A stretch of DNA of 39,388 bases from DATHSY01 sp046729855 (GTDB lineage: Bacteria; Actinomycetota; UBA4738; HRBIN12), in the NCBI GenBank assembly GCA_046729855.1, contig JBKPHM010000065.1, forward strand, positions 1-39,388. Reading direction: 5' to 3'. Shown piece by piece: positions 16,036 through 23,338 of this stretch. Position 1 is the stretch's first letter, and every line of letters starts with the position of its first letter. A program made the translations under genes and the position numbers. The notes under the pieces were generated by a model, which was given only the letters and a program-made list of their open reading frames with translations, was not told where the DNA came from and did not search any database.

Positions 16036-16534
16036 ATAACCCAGCGTCGGTACGTTGCACTTCTTCGGGCAATCACCAACGTGCCGATGAAGCCCTTCCG
16101 CGATGCGATGGAAGAGCTCGGCTTCACCGACGTGGAGAGCTACGCGACGTCGGGGAACCTGTTGTTCGGTGCGCCGGCCCGCGATACCGGATCGCTCGAG
16201 CGGCGGATCGCCGCCCGCCTTGGGACCCAGGCGTTCGTACGCACGCGCGCGGAGATGGCGCGGGTGGTCGATCAGGACCCACTGGGCGCGATGGTCATGT
16301 TCCGCCCACCCGCCGACAGCGGCAAAGAAGCGTGCGTTCCTCGATCTCGACTTTCGAGACCCGCGTCCGATTCTCCGCGGAAGAACCATCTACTTCTCCT
16401 TCCCACTTCTTCTGCGCGGAAGGCGCACGCCATTCGATATCGAACGGGCACTCGATGTCAAAGGGACGTTCCGTACCGCGCGGGTTACCGCGACGTTGCT
16501 CGCGCGCATGTCGGATCGAGCGAGCGGATCTTGA
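16036..16534 (+). pseudogene. DUF1697-family gene with lost start codon and a frameshift
   Basis: A strong AGGAGG (16022-16027) is followed eight bases on by ATA (16036-16038), then TQRRYVALLRAITNVPMKPF and RDAMEELGFTDVESYATSGN, LLFGAPARDTGSLERRIAAR, LGTQAFVRTRAEMARVVDQD. This is the N-terminal half of a DUF1697 protein, and homologues have Met where the ATA lies. Between about 16300 and 16325 the frame slips by one base: after GAMVMF the sense continues in another frame with AHPPTAAKKRAFLDLDFRDP, RPILRGRTIYFSFPLLLRGR, RTPFDIERALDVKGTFRTAR and VTATLLARMSDRASGS, ending at 16534. Both halves are well conserved, so the break is recent. It lies in the same direction as 15621-16016, 20 nt downstream. 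Confidence 0.85.
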
Positions 16535-16549
16535 TGAACGGCAGGTCCG

Positions 16550-17848
16550 CTAGGACGAGACGAGACTGATCAGGTACGTGATCGCGGAAACGGCCATGAC
16601 AAGGAGTGCGATCCCGACGAGCGCATCCGAGAGCCTTCCGCCTTTGCGTCTTCCGACGGCTGCCGAGTTCGACAGGATCAGCATCATGGAAATGAGAGGT
16701 GGTGCGGCCAGTCCGTTCAGGACCGCCGACGCGTACAGCGCTCGGATCGGGTTGATCCCCACGAAGTTCAGCGTCACACCGATGACCATCGAGGCGGCGA
16801 TCACGCCGTAGAACCTCGGTGCCTCTGAGGGGCGGCGGCCGAGTCCCTCCTTCCACCCGAACGCTTCGGCCAGCGCGTAGGCAGCCGAGCCCGCGAGGGT
16901 CGGGATCGCCAGGAGGCCGGTTCCTACGATGCCCGCGGCGAACAGGACGGAGGCGAAACGCCCCGCCAGCGGCTCCAGGGCGCTCGCCGCCTGCGCGGCA
17001 GTCTCGATCTGGCCGACGTCGTGCGCCCCGAGCGTTGACGCCGAGACCACCATGATCGCGAACATCACGAACACCCCGGCCGCCATCCCCGAGATGACGT
17101 CGATCCGCATCAACCTCAGCTGCCCCGCGTCTACGCGGGCGATGTGGTGAGCCTTCCGTTCCTCGAGTTCCTCGCCGGCCTGCCAGAGGAACAGGTACGG
17201 GGAGATCGTCGTCCCGAAGATCGCGACGATCGCTTCGACGTAGTTGCCACCCGCTCCGAACGACGGGATCAACGCGCCGGCGACGCTCGACCAGTCGACG
17301 TCGATCACGAACAGCTCGACGATGTAGGCGAAGATCGAGAACGCCAGCCAGCGCAGGATCAGCGAGTATCGGTCGTACGAGACGAACACTTCCAGAAGCA
17401 CGATGCTCACGGCGAAGCCCACGACGAGAAGGGCGAAGGGGAAGGGGAGTAGGAGCTGAAACGCTGCTGCCATCGAGCCGAGGTCCGCTCCGATGTTGAA
17501 CGTGTTTGCTGACACGACGAGGACAACCGCGAACCACATGATCGATCTTGGGAACCGTTCCTTGATGAGCGCCATGAGCCCTTGCCCGGAGGCGAGACCG
17601 AGACGCGCGGCCGTCTCCTGCACGGCGGATGCGAGCGGCAGCGAGATCGGGGCGGTCCAGACGAGATCGAACCGGAACGAGGAGCCAACCTGCGAGTACG
17701 TTCCGATCCCCGCCGGGTCGTCGTCGGCAGCGCCGGTAATGAATCCGGGACCGAGGCGTCGGAAGTAGCCGAACCCGTGCAGCCGCGCCCGATGGGGGTG
17801 GTGAGGCTTCGCCGAGCCTCGCCGACGGCTCTCCCGCTGGCGGCCCAC
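16550..17848 (-). CDS. NRAMP-superfamily divalent metal transporter with variant motifs
   Basis: 432 aa, about 11 membrane helices. Helix 1 reads GPGFITGAADDDPAGIGTYS (34-53), where classical NRAMP proteins have DPGN; helix 6 reads FGTTISPYLFLWQAGEELEE, where classical ones have the MPH metal site. These two replacements (DPAG, TISPYLFLWQ) define a distinct branch of the family, whose metal preference may be Mg or Mn rather than Fe; this is inference. The GTG at 17848 is used for lack of a better start, and the Arg-rich first 25 residues may be over-called. It is divergent from a CorA-type gene across 128 nt, suggesting joint control of metal uptake. Convergent with the dead DUF1697 gene (15-nt gap). 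Confidence 0.9.
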   Translation of the reverse strand: MGRQRESRRRGSAKPHHPHRARLHGFGYFRRLGPGFITGAADDDPAGIGTYSQVGSSFRFDLVWTAPISLPLASAVQETAARLGLASGQGLMALIKERFPRSIMWFAVVLVVSANTFNIGADLGSMAAAFQLLLPFPFALLVVGFAVSIVLLEVFVSYDRYSLILRWLAFSIFAYIVELFVIDVDWSSVAGALIPSFGAGGNYVEAIVAIFGTTISPYLFLWQAGEELEERKAHHIARVDAGQLRLMRIDVISGMAAGVFVMFAIMVVSASTLGAHDVGQIETAAQAASALEPLAGRFASVLFAAGIVGTGLLAIPTLAGSAAYALAEAFGWKEGLGRRPSEAPRFYGVIAASMVIGVTLNFVGINPIRALYASAVLNGLAAPPLISMMLILSNSAAVGRRKGGRLSDALVGIALLVMAVSAITYLISLVSS

Positions 17849-17976
17849 CAGGTCATCATCACGCGAACGGCGAGACCTGCGCGGGAAGGGCCGAGCCCGG
17901 CTCCATAATCGATCCGTCGTCTCCGAAACCGTCTGCGCGGGGAGGGGACACGCACGTTGAGCAAGGAGGGAGCGCC

Positions 17977-18954
17977 GTGGGCCAGGCCTTGACCAGGGTG
18001 TACCGCGCGGGGGTGCTCGAGGCCGAGGGCTTTCCCGTCGCCGATGTGTCGGACCACCTCGAGCGGCCGGACGCGGTCGTGTGGGTGGACTTCTGCGCCC
18101 CTTCGAAGGCGCAGCTTCACGAACTCGCGTCCGAGCTTGGCCTGCACGAGTTGGCGGTGGAGGATGCCCTCGGCCGTCATCAGCGACCCAAGCTCGACCG
18201 GTACGCGACCCATCTGTTCCTGTCGGCCCACGCCGTCCGTGTCCACGCCGAGGAAGGGAGCCTGGAGGAGACCGAGATCGACGCGTTCGTGAGCCGTCGG
18301 TGGCTCATCACCGTCCGAAAGAGCGAGGACTTCCCGGTCGACCGGATCGTCCAGCGTTGGGACCGCTCGCCAGACCTCGCCCCGGAGGGCGTCCCGTTCT
18401 TGCTCTACGGCCTGCTCGACGTCGTGGTGGACGGCTACTTCGACGTCATCAACGCGTTCGACGAGTACTACGAGCAGGTGAGCGACAGCATCTTCTCCGA
18501 GCGTCCGCTCGCTCCCGCCGAGCAACGGCAATGGTTCGAGATGCGTCGCGCCATGGTCCAGTTCCATCGCCTGGTCGTCCCGATGCGAGAGGCGATCAGC
18601 AGTCTGATGCGGCGCGAGCACTCCGCGGTCTCCGACGAGCTGTATCCCTACTACCAGGACGTGTACGACCACATCCTGCGGGTGAGCGAGTCCTCCGACT
18701 CGCTCCGCGACCTCGTGAGCACGATCGTCGAGACCAATCTCAGCCTCCGGGACTACCGCCAGAACCTGATCGTGAAGAAGGTGAGCAGCTGGGCGGCCAT
18801 CATCGCCGTCCCCGCTCTCGTCACGGGGTACTACGGCATGAACGTTCCCTATCCGGGCTCCGGGCGCGTGTGGGGCGTCGTCGCCTCAACCGCGCTGATG
18901 ATCCTTCTGTCTGCCGGTCTGTACGTGCTCTTCCGTCGCCGCGACTGGCTGTGA
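17977..18954 (+). CDS. corA: CorA-family divalent metal channel
   Basis: 325 aa from GTG at 17977 with GGAGGG seven bases upstream. The N-terminal cytoplasmic alpha/beta domain (1-150) contains VVWVDFCAPSKAQLHELASE and EVE-type acidic stretches. A long helix follows (VVDGYFDVINAFDEYYEQVS onward), then two membrane helices near the C-terminus. The family signature YGMN is present at the end of helix 1 (G287-M288-N289, in YYGMNVPYP), and the C-terminal tail is basic (LFRRRDWL), as usual. Members let Mg, Co or Zn cross the membrane as a pentamer. It is a normal-length family member. The divergent NRAMP-like gene is a likely functional partner. The symbol is by family. Confidence 0.92.
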   Translation: MGQALTRVYRAGVLEAEGFPVADVSDHLERPDAVVWVDFCAPSKAQLHELASELGLHELAVEDALGRHQRPKLDRYATHLFLSAHAVRVHAEEGSLEETEIDAFVSRRWLITVRKSEDFPVDRIVQRWDRSPDLAPEGVPFLLYGLLDVVVDGYFDVINAFDEYYEQVSDSIFSERPLAPAEQRQWFEMRRAMVQFHRLVVPMREAISSLMRREHSAVSDELYPYYQDVYDHILRVSESSDSLRDLVSTIVETNLSLRDYRQNLIVKKVSSWAAIIAVPALVTGYYGMNVPYPGSGRVWGVVASTALMILLSAGLYVLFRRRDWL

Positions 18955-19026
18955 GGTCGAGCCCTTCGAATCCCACGCCGGGCTACATGAAGGCGGGACC
19001 ATAATGGAGGCCTGGGGGGAACCGTC

Positions 19027-19765
19027 GTAGCTCAGGCCGTCTGGGGCCGTGAGTCCGAGCTGACCCTCGCCGCTCGCGTGCTCGAAGCTGGGATCACCGA
19101 TCCCGTGGCCCTCGTCCTCACCGGCGAGGAGGGGATCGGCAAGACAACGCTGTGGGGGGCGGTCCTGTCCGAGGCCGAGGAGCGCGGGTTCCGCGTGCTC
19201 TGGGCACGACCGGTCGAGTCGGAGGCCGCGCCGTCCTTCGCCGCGGTGGGCGACCTGTTGCGAGACAGTTTTCGACGAGGCGGTGCTCTCCCTACGGCGC
19301 CGCAGCGATCGGCGCTTGCGGCCCTCCTCGCGGCGACCGGGAGGGGATCCCGGACCCGAGGGCCTCGCGTTCGGGTTCCACGGCAGCCTGCTCGCCTTGG
19401 CCCGTTCAGCGCCGTTGATCATCGGCGTGGACGACGTGCAGTGGCTGGACGCGCCTCGGCACGTGTGCTCGCGTCGCGATCCGCCGGCTCGAGGGCGTCC
19501 CGGTCGCGGTGGTGGTCACAACGCGAGCAGCTCCCGATGCGTTCCCGAGTCCACTCGGTCTGGATGAGCGCTGGCCGGAGGCGCGGGTCCACCGTGTGCG
19601 CGTCGGCCCACTCGGCCTCGACGTGCTCCGACGGATGCTCCTGGCGAGGGCCGGAACGCGGTTCCCCACTTGGGGCTGGTCCAGATCCACGAGGCCTCGG
19701 GCGGGAATCCGCTCGCGCATGGAGCTCTCGCACAAGCTCTCCGCTTCGACGTCCGCAGAGGAAGG
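19027..19765 (+). pseudogene. Remnant of a LuxR-type AAA ATPase regulator, many frameshifts, C-terminus absent
   Basis: The sequence follows the ATPase domain of large MalT/LuxR-like regulators, but only by switching frame at least five times. In order: AQAVWGRESELTLAARVLEA, GITDPVALVLTGEEGIGKTT (Walker A), ERGFRVLWARPVESEAAPSF, then VFDEAVLSL, LPTAPQRSALAALLA, REGIPDPRA, AFGFHGSLLALARSAPLIIG with Walker B VDDVQWLDAP, then IRRLEGVPVAVVVTTRAAPD, RVHRVRVGPLGLDVLRRMLL, and finally LGLVQIHEASGGNPL. The TPR region and the LuxR helix-turn-helix are missing. The first codon in register is GTA (19027-19029) behind a G-rich site (GGGGGG), where a GTG start would be expected. The gene is clearly dead. 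Confidence 0.88.
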
Positions 19766-19902
19766 CTAACCCGGGGCACGCTCTGGCCCTCTCCGCAGCT
19801 CGGCATTAATGCTGTGGCATTCAAGGATTGCAACGCAGGTGTCCTCGCCTAGCCTCGAAGAAACGAGGCGGTACCGATGAGCGACCGGACCAGGAGATCC
19901 AC

Positions 19903-20058
19903 ATGGACATACGGGTGGAGTGCGTATGCGGGCTGGGTGACCCGAGGCGAGGAGTACCAGGTCGTCGCGGCGATGCAGGTGCACACACGAATGATTCACG
20001 GGACGGAGTGACGCGCGAGGAGGTGCTGGCACGGGCGAAGCGAGGATGGCGAGCCTAG
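19903..20058 (+). pseudogene. DUF1059-like small gene with two compensating frameshifts
   Basis: ATG at 19903 has AGGAGAT five bases upstream and opens MDIRVECVCG. The next segment makes sense only in a second frame, GWVTRGEEYQVVAAMQVHTR followed by MIHG, and the end returns to the first frame, VTREEVLARAKRGWRA, with its stop at 20056-20058. Joined, these give the typical order of DUF1059 proteins (a Cys pair, EE-x-V helix, H-x(3)-HG, then a VT-EEVL helix). The first-frame open reading frame is a 51-aa protein whose middle is nonsense. Alternatively the uninterrupted frame is a real but unrelated small protein; I think that unlikely. Confidence 0.65.
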
Positions 20059-20138
20059 AACATGCGTCGGCGCCTGGCCTCGCCCAGGTCGCACGAGGCG
20101 GGCGGGAAGCCCAATCACGGATCGGAGGGAGGTGCGCC

Positions 20139-20280
20139 ATGGCTGGGCAGAGCACCGGATACGGTCGCAGCTGGAAGAAGTGGCTGGCGATCTACGGTCG
20201 TTGCAGCGGTTCTCTACCTCATCGTCTACCTGCTGTTCTTCACCTACGGCGGCGGTGGCGGCGGTGGAGGGCTGTATTGA
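20139..20280 (+). pseudogene. Small membrane protein gene with a one-base insertion
   Basis: ATG at 20139 has GGAGGGAGG seven bases upstream, and the first 19 codons read MAGQSTGYGRSWKKWLAIY. One base out of register, the sequence continues VVAAVLYLIVYLLFFTYGGG and ends GGGGGLY at 20280. Dropping a single G at about 20196-20198 gives one continuous 46-aa protein: a basic amphipathic head (SWKKWL), one membrane helix and a Gly-rich tail. This layout is common in small actinobacterial membrane proteins. As written, the product is a nonsense fusion. Sequencing error at one G cannot be excluded. Confidence 0.65.
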
Positions 20281-20396
20281 TCGCGGCACACGGTGGCGTG
20301 GGCGCGCTCACCGCGCCCCGCGCCCGCGGCCACCGACGCTTGGTGACGCTTGGGGACGCGATGGCGCTGCGAGAGGTCGATCCGCCCGACGGCGCG

Positions 20397-20843
20397 TCAC
20401 GTCGCCCGTTCTTCGAGGATGGCCTTGAGTGTGCGGAGGTCCTTGCGGTTGGCACGCCGTATGGCGGCAGCCATGGCCGGGGCGGCGACCTTCGTGAACC
20501 CGGTCGGCTCCCCGCGGTTGCGAAGAGCCATGCGGGTGCCGCCGCCCGGCGTGTCGGTCCACGTGTAGGTCGTCTCCATCGGAAACGGCCCCTCTGATGT
20601 GCTCATCACGAGGCGCCCGGCGGGGACGAGCTCCCGGATCTCGTAGGTGTAGCGCAGGCGCCGGCCGAGGAATCGCGCCTCGAACGTGATCCGAGAACCC
20701 TCGACAACCGGTCTCGGCGTCTGCCAGACGACCGACGTGATGTTCTCGTACCACTCGGTCGCGCGGTCGGGGTCCGACGCGAACGCGGCCACGTCCTTGC
20801 GTGGCCGGTCGATCTCGATCTTCGTCGTGACGTCGACACCCAT
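20397..20843 (-). CDS. SRPBCC-family protein (polyketide cyclase/START-like)
   Basis: 148 aa. Typical N-terminus for the helix-grip fold, DVTTKIEIDRPRKDVAAFAS then DPDRATEWYENITSVVWQTP, followed by alternating strands (GRRLRYTYEIRELVPAGRLV, TYTWTDTPGGGTRMALRNRG) and the long C-terminal helix MAAAIRRANRKDLRTLKAIL. These proteins bind hydrophobic ligands in a deep cavity. The start at 20843 lies one base past the stop of the AHSA1-like gene, so it is the last gene of the ArsR operon. The ligand is unknown. Confidence 0.87.
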   Translation of the reverse strand: MGVDVTTKIEIDRPRKDVAAFASDPDRATEWYENITSVVWQTPRPVVEGSRITFEARFLGRRLRYTYEIRELVPAGRLVMSTSEGPFPMETTYTWTDTPGGGTRMALRNRGEPTGFTKVAAPAMAAAIRRANRKDLRTLKAILEERAT

Positions 20844-20844
20844 C

Positions 20845-21327
20845 TCAGTCGGTCCTTTCCGGTCGGCGCTCCCGCACGGAGCCCCAGCCCTCGCTGCCGA
20901 CGACCGCCGCAGCGAGGTTGTCGATGATCGACCCCCAGCCCCGCGTGTGTGGCTCAACCTGATCGGAGGGGAGGCGCTCGTGGGTGAGCACAAGCATGGT
21001 GCCAGCACCGCTCGGTCTGAGCTCGACCGTCACTACGCTCGGCTCGTCGCCGGTGTATGGGGAGACCCAGGTGAACGCGAGCCTGGCCGGCGGCTCGATC
21101 GCCAGATACTTGCCGGTGTGTTCGAGACGCGTCTCCTCGCCGACCATCACGATGGTAAAGCGCCCTCCGACGCGAACGTCGGCACGGACCTCCGCCTTGC
21201 CGGTGGGGGACAGCCACCGAGCCATCGAGGAGGGGTCGGTCCATCGCGCGAACACGGCCTCCGGCGACGCGGGGAGATGACGCTCGATCCGGACGGCGGG
21301 ACGATCGTTCGTGATCGGTCCGGTCAT
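20845..21327 (-). CDS. AHSA1-like SRPBCC protein, second gene of an ArsR operon
   Basis: 160 aa from the ATG at 21327, whose ATGA overlaps the stop of arsR; a GTG at 21339 would add four residues but lies well inside the arsR frame. Family features: RIERHLPASPEAVFARWTDP, SSMARWLSP, VGGRFTIVMVGEETRLEHTG, LAFTWVSPYTGDEPSVVTVE and the late helix PHTRGWGSIIDNLAAAV. AHSA1-type SRPBCC genes very often sit directly after an ArsR gene, as here. Role unknown; probable ligand binding. Confidence 0.88.
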   Translation of the reverse strand: MTGPITNDRPAVRIERHLPASPEAVFARWTDPSSMARWLSPTGKAEVRADVRVGGRFTIVMVGEETRLEHTGKYLAIEPPARLAFTWVSPYTGDEPSVVTVELRPSGAGTMLVLTHERLPSDQVEPHTRGWGSIIDNLAAAVVGSEGWGSVRERRPERTD

Positions 21328-21662
21328 CGCCGTGGCCACTTCCGCAGATCAGCGTCGAGGGCGTCGAGGCGAGCCTCCCAGAAGGAACGGCTCGCGTTGA
21401 TCCAGTCGCTGGCCGCTGCCAGCGGGCGGGGTTCGAAGGACAGGATGTGATCCCGCCCGGAGATCCTCCTCGCGACAAGGCCAGCGCTCTCCAGGACACG
21501 AACGTGCTTGGAAGCGGCCGCGAGCGAGATGTCGAACGGCTCAGCGATCTCGGTGACTCGGAGCTCGCCATCGCGGAGGAGCTCCAGCATGCCTCGCCGG
21601 ACCGGGTGCGCGAGTGCCGCGTACGTCCGGTCGAGCGTCGTGGACGAGGAACGTTCAACCAT
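21324..21662 (-). CDS. ArsR-family winged-helix repressor
   Basis: 112 aa. Winged helix with TYAALAHPVRRGMLELLRDG, ELRVTEIAEPFDISLAAASK and HVRVLESAGLVARRISGRDH. It lacks the metal-binding ELCVCDL of metal-sensing ArsR proteins, so it belongs to the non-metal group (SdpR-like) that pairs with SRPBCC genes. The start codon at 21662 lies inside a perfect 22-bp palindrome (see the operator entry), leaving no room for a ribosome site; the mRNA may be leaderless. I infer that the protein binds this site and represses its own operon. Confidence 0.9.
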   Translation of the reverse strand: MVERSSSTTLDRTYAALAHPVRRGMLELLRDGELRVTEIAEPFDISLAAASKHVRVLESAGLVARRISGRDHILSFEPRPLAAASDWINASRSFWEARLDALDADLRKWPRR

Positions 21663-21673
21663 ATGGTTGAACG
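21652..21673. promoter_or_regulatory. 22-bp perfect palindrome over the arsR start codon, likely ArsR operator
   Basis: The half-site CGTTCAACCAT is followed immediately by its exact reverse complement. The minus-strand ATG of arsR (21660-21662) is within the left arm. SdpR-type ArsR proteins are known for sites of the TTCAAC-type inverted repeat, so an autoregulatory operator is the best reading. Confidence 0.78.
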
Positions 21674-21712
21674 ATACAGAGCGATGCGCTCGATGTCTAC
21701 GCGGTCAGGCGC

Positions 21713-22714
21713 CTACGCGCTCAACGACTCGCCCGCAGCCGAGTGCGCACCCCGACGGAACTCGCCCGGTGGCGCGCCGAGCCGATCCTTGAACGCTCGA
21801 CTGAAGGCCGACTCCGACGCATAGCCCACGGTCCTGCCGATGCTCTCTATCGTCCGATCGGTCGAGCGAAGCAGCCGCGCCGCGCGAGAGAGCCTGACCT
21901 CGCTCACGTACTTCATGGGCGATAGTCCCGTGAGCGAGCGGAAGCGGGGACAGAAGACGGATCGTGAGATCGCCGCGACCCTCGCAAGCCGATCGATCGT
22001 CCATGGCGCCTCAGGCCGTTCCATGATCGCCGCCACGACCGAGGCGATCTTTGGGTCGAGACCCCCTGCCGCTCCGCCGGATGTGAGGTCGAAGGCCCCA
22101 AGGAGCGCGTCTCCGATCAGCGTCTCGAGGAGCCGGTTCACCACGACCGAACCACCCGTCGTCGGCGCCCGTGCCTCGGCTCGGATTGCCTCCACGACGC
22201 GTGGACGCCACGGCGGCCCGGCGCCACCGCTCGTTCGGATGATCGGCGGCACGAGGTTCGCCCATGGCGGCGGCCACGGCCCCTCGGTTGAGAACGTGCC
22301 GCAGATGATCTCGCTCGTCGGGCCGTCGCTTCCGATGAGGTGAAGCTCGCCGTTGACCAGGCCGTGTTGGGCCAAGAGGGAGTCGAGGGGCGGCGCCTCC
22401 GTCGACGGGTCGTTCCTCACTCGATGGGCGCTCCCTCGCGGCAGCACGACGAGGTCACCCTGCCGGAGCGGCCTGAGCTCGGGAGACCCATCGACCTCCA
22501 GCCATCCATCGCCCTTGACGAGCACATGAAACGCGCCGACGGGGCGTCCGTCGACGCGGAACCCCCAGGGGGCGGCCATGATCGATCGGCACAGGACCGA
22601 TGCCTCGATCCGAAGGTCGCGGAGCAGCCGACCGGCCGCGTCGCTGGCCGATCCCACTGACACGGTCTTCCGGATCGCCCGGCCGCGCGCGTCAGCGTTC
22701 GGACGCTGAGGCAT
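21713..22714 (-). CDS. AraC-family regulator with N-terminal cupin sensor domain
   Basis: 333 aa. The N-terminal half is an AraC_binding_2/cupin_6 domain (residues about 20-200), with motifs APWGFRVDGRPVGAFHVLVK, GDLVVLPRGSAHRV and EIICGTFSTEG. The C-terminal 90 residues hold the double helix-turn-helix: WTIDRLARVAAISRSVFCPR, FRSLTGLSPMKYVSEVRLSR, AARLLRSTDRTIESIGRTVG and YASESAFSRAFKDRLGAPPG. The second helix-turn-helix is textbook. The start at 22714 follows GGGAGG and GGGAAG. It is divergent from the SRPBCC gene at 22805 with 90 nt between starts, so that gene is a plausible target. The ligand is unknown. Confidence 0.92.
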   Translation of the reverse strand: MPQRPNADARGRAIRKTVSVGSASDAAGRLLRDLRIEASVLCRSIMAAPWGFRVDGRPVGAFHVLVKGDGWLEVDGSPELRPLRQGDLVVLPRGSAHRVRNDPSTEAPPLDSLLAQHGLVNGELHLIGSDGPTSEIICGTFSTEGPWPPPWANLVPPIIRTSGGAGPPWRPRVVEAIRAEARAPTTGGSVVVNRLLETLIGDALLGAFDLTSGGAAGGLDPKIASVVAAIMERPEAPWTIDRLARVAAISRSVFCPRFRSLTGLSPMKYVSEVRLSRAARLLRSTDRTIESIGRTVGYASESAFSRAFKDRLGAPPGEFRRGAHSAAGESLSA

Positions 22715-22804
22715 GCTTCCCGGCCTCCCTGCGATTCATTCCTGAGGTCCCGGCGACCATCATGGCATCGACCGCGAAGGATGCGGACCGACCGCGAGGT
22801 AGGT

Positions 22805-23248
22805 ATGGCCGTGATCCGCCTGACTCAAGAGATCGATCGACCGGTGGCGGATGTCTTCGCGACCGTGGTCGACGGTGGTGAGTTCGCGTCGTGGAACCCC
22901 ACCGTCGACCGCTCGCGACAGCTGACGCCCGGTCAGATCGGCGATGGCACACGGTTCGAATGGAAGCTTCGCGGCTTCGGGAACGTCGACCAAGAGCTCC
23001 AGGAGTTCGAGCCGAACCGGCAGGTTCGGATCGTCCCGCACCACAGGTCCCTCGCGGGCGGCCATCGCTTCCGGTTCACCGATCTCGGCGGTCGGACGAG
23101 GGTTGAGCACGAGCTCGAGATGCAGCCGAGAGGGGTCTTCGTGGTCCTTGCGCCGCTGATGAAGTTCGTAGGCGGGAGGAATCTGCGCGCGACCGCGGCG
23201 GCCTTGAAGCAAAGAGTGGAGTCGGGACCGGTCGACGGCAGACCGTGA
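22805..23248 (+). CDS. SRPBCC-family protein
   Basis: 147 aa from ATG at 22805 (GAGGTAGGT just upstream). Helix-grip pattern: VIRLTQEIDRPVADVFATVV, DGGEFASWNPTVDRSRQLTP, GQIGDGTRFEWKLRGFG, then strands RTRVEHELEMQPRGVFVVLA and the C-terminal helix FVGGRNLRATAAALKQRVES. It is the third SRPBCC gene within 3 kb but not a close copy of the other two. It is divergent from the AraC-type regulator, which may control it. Confidence 0.86.
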   Translation: MAVIRLTQEIDRPVADVFATVVDGGEFASWNPTVDRSRQLTPGQIGDGTRFEWKLRGFGNVDQELQEFEPNRQVRIVPHHRSLAGGHRFRFTDLGGRTRVEHELEMQPRGVFVVLAPLMKFVGGRNLRATAAALKQRVESGPVDGRP

Positions 23249-23338
23249 GGCGATGACCGGGCCGATTGCGAGAACGATGTGTCTGCGCCACCCTCGGAGG
23301 TGATCGATCGACACGGTCGACTCCAAGGGAGGACCGCC

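Noticed and set aside
14820..16127. Long open frame (over 400 codons) on the minus strand.
   Set aside because: It lies opposite well-supported genes at 13855-16016, shows no family features and has the Arg/Pro-rich composition typical of antisense frames in GC-rich DNA.
17849..17976. Metal riboswitch (M-box or ykoY type) between the NRAMP-like and CorA genes.
   Set aside because: No long stem set or terminator-like arm could be folded by eye in this 128-nt gap, which also serves a divergent pair.
17407..18672. Open frame of 421 codons on the minus strand.
   Set aside because: It is antisense to the CorA gene, covers a sense gene with strong evidence and has low-complexity composition.
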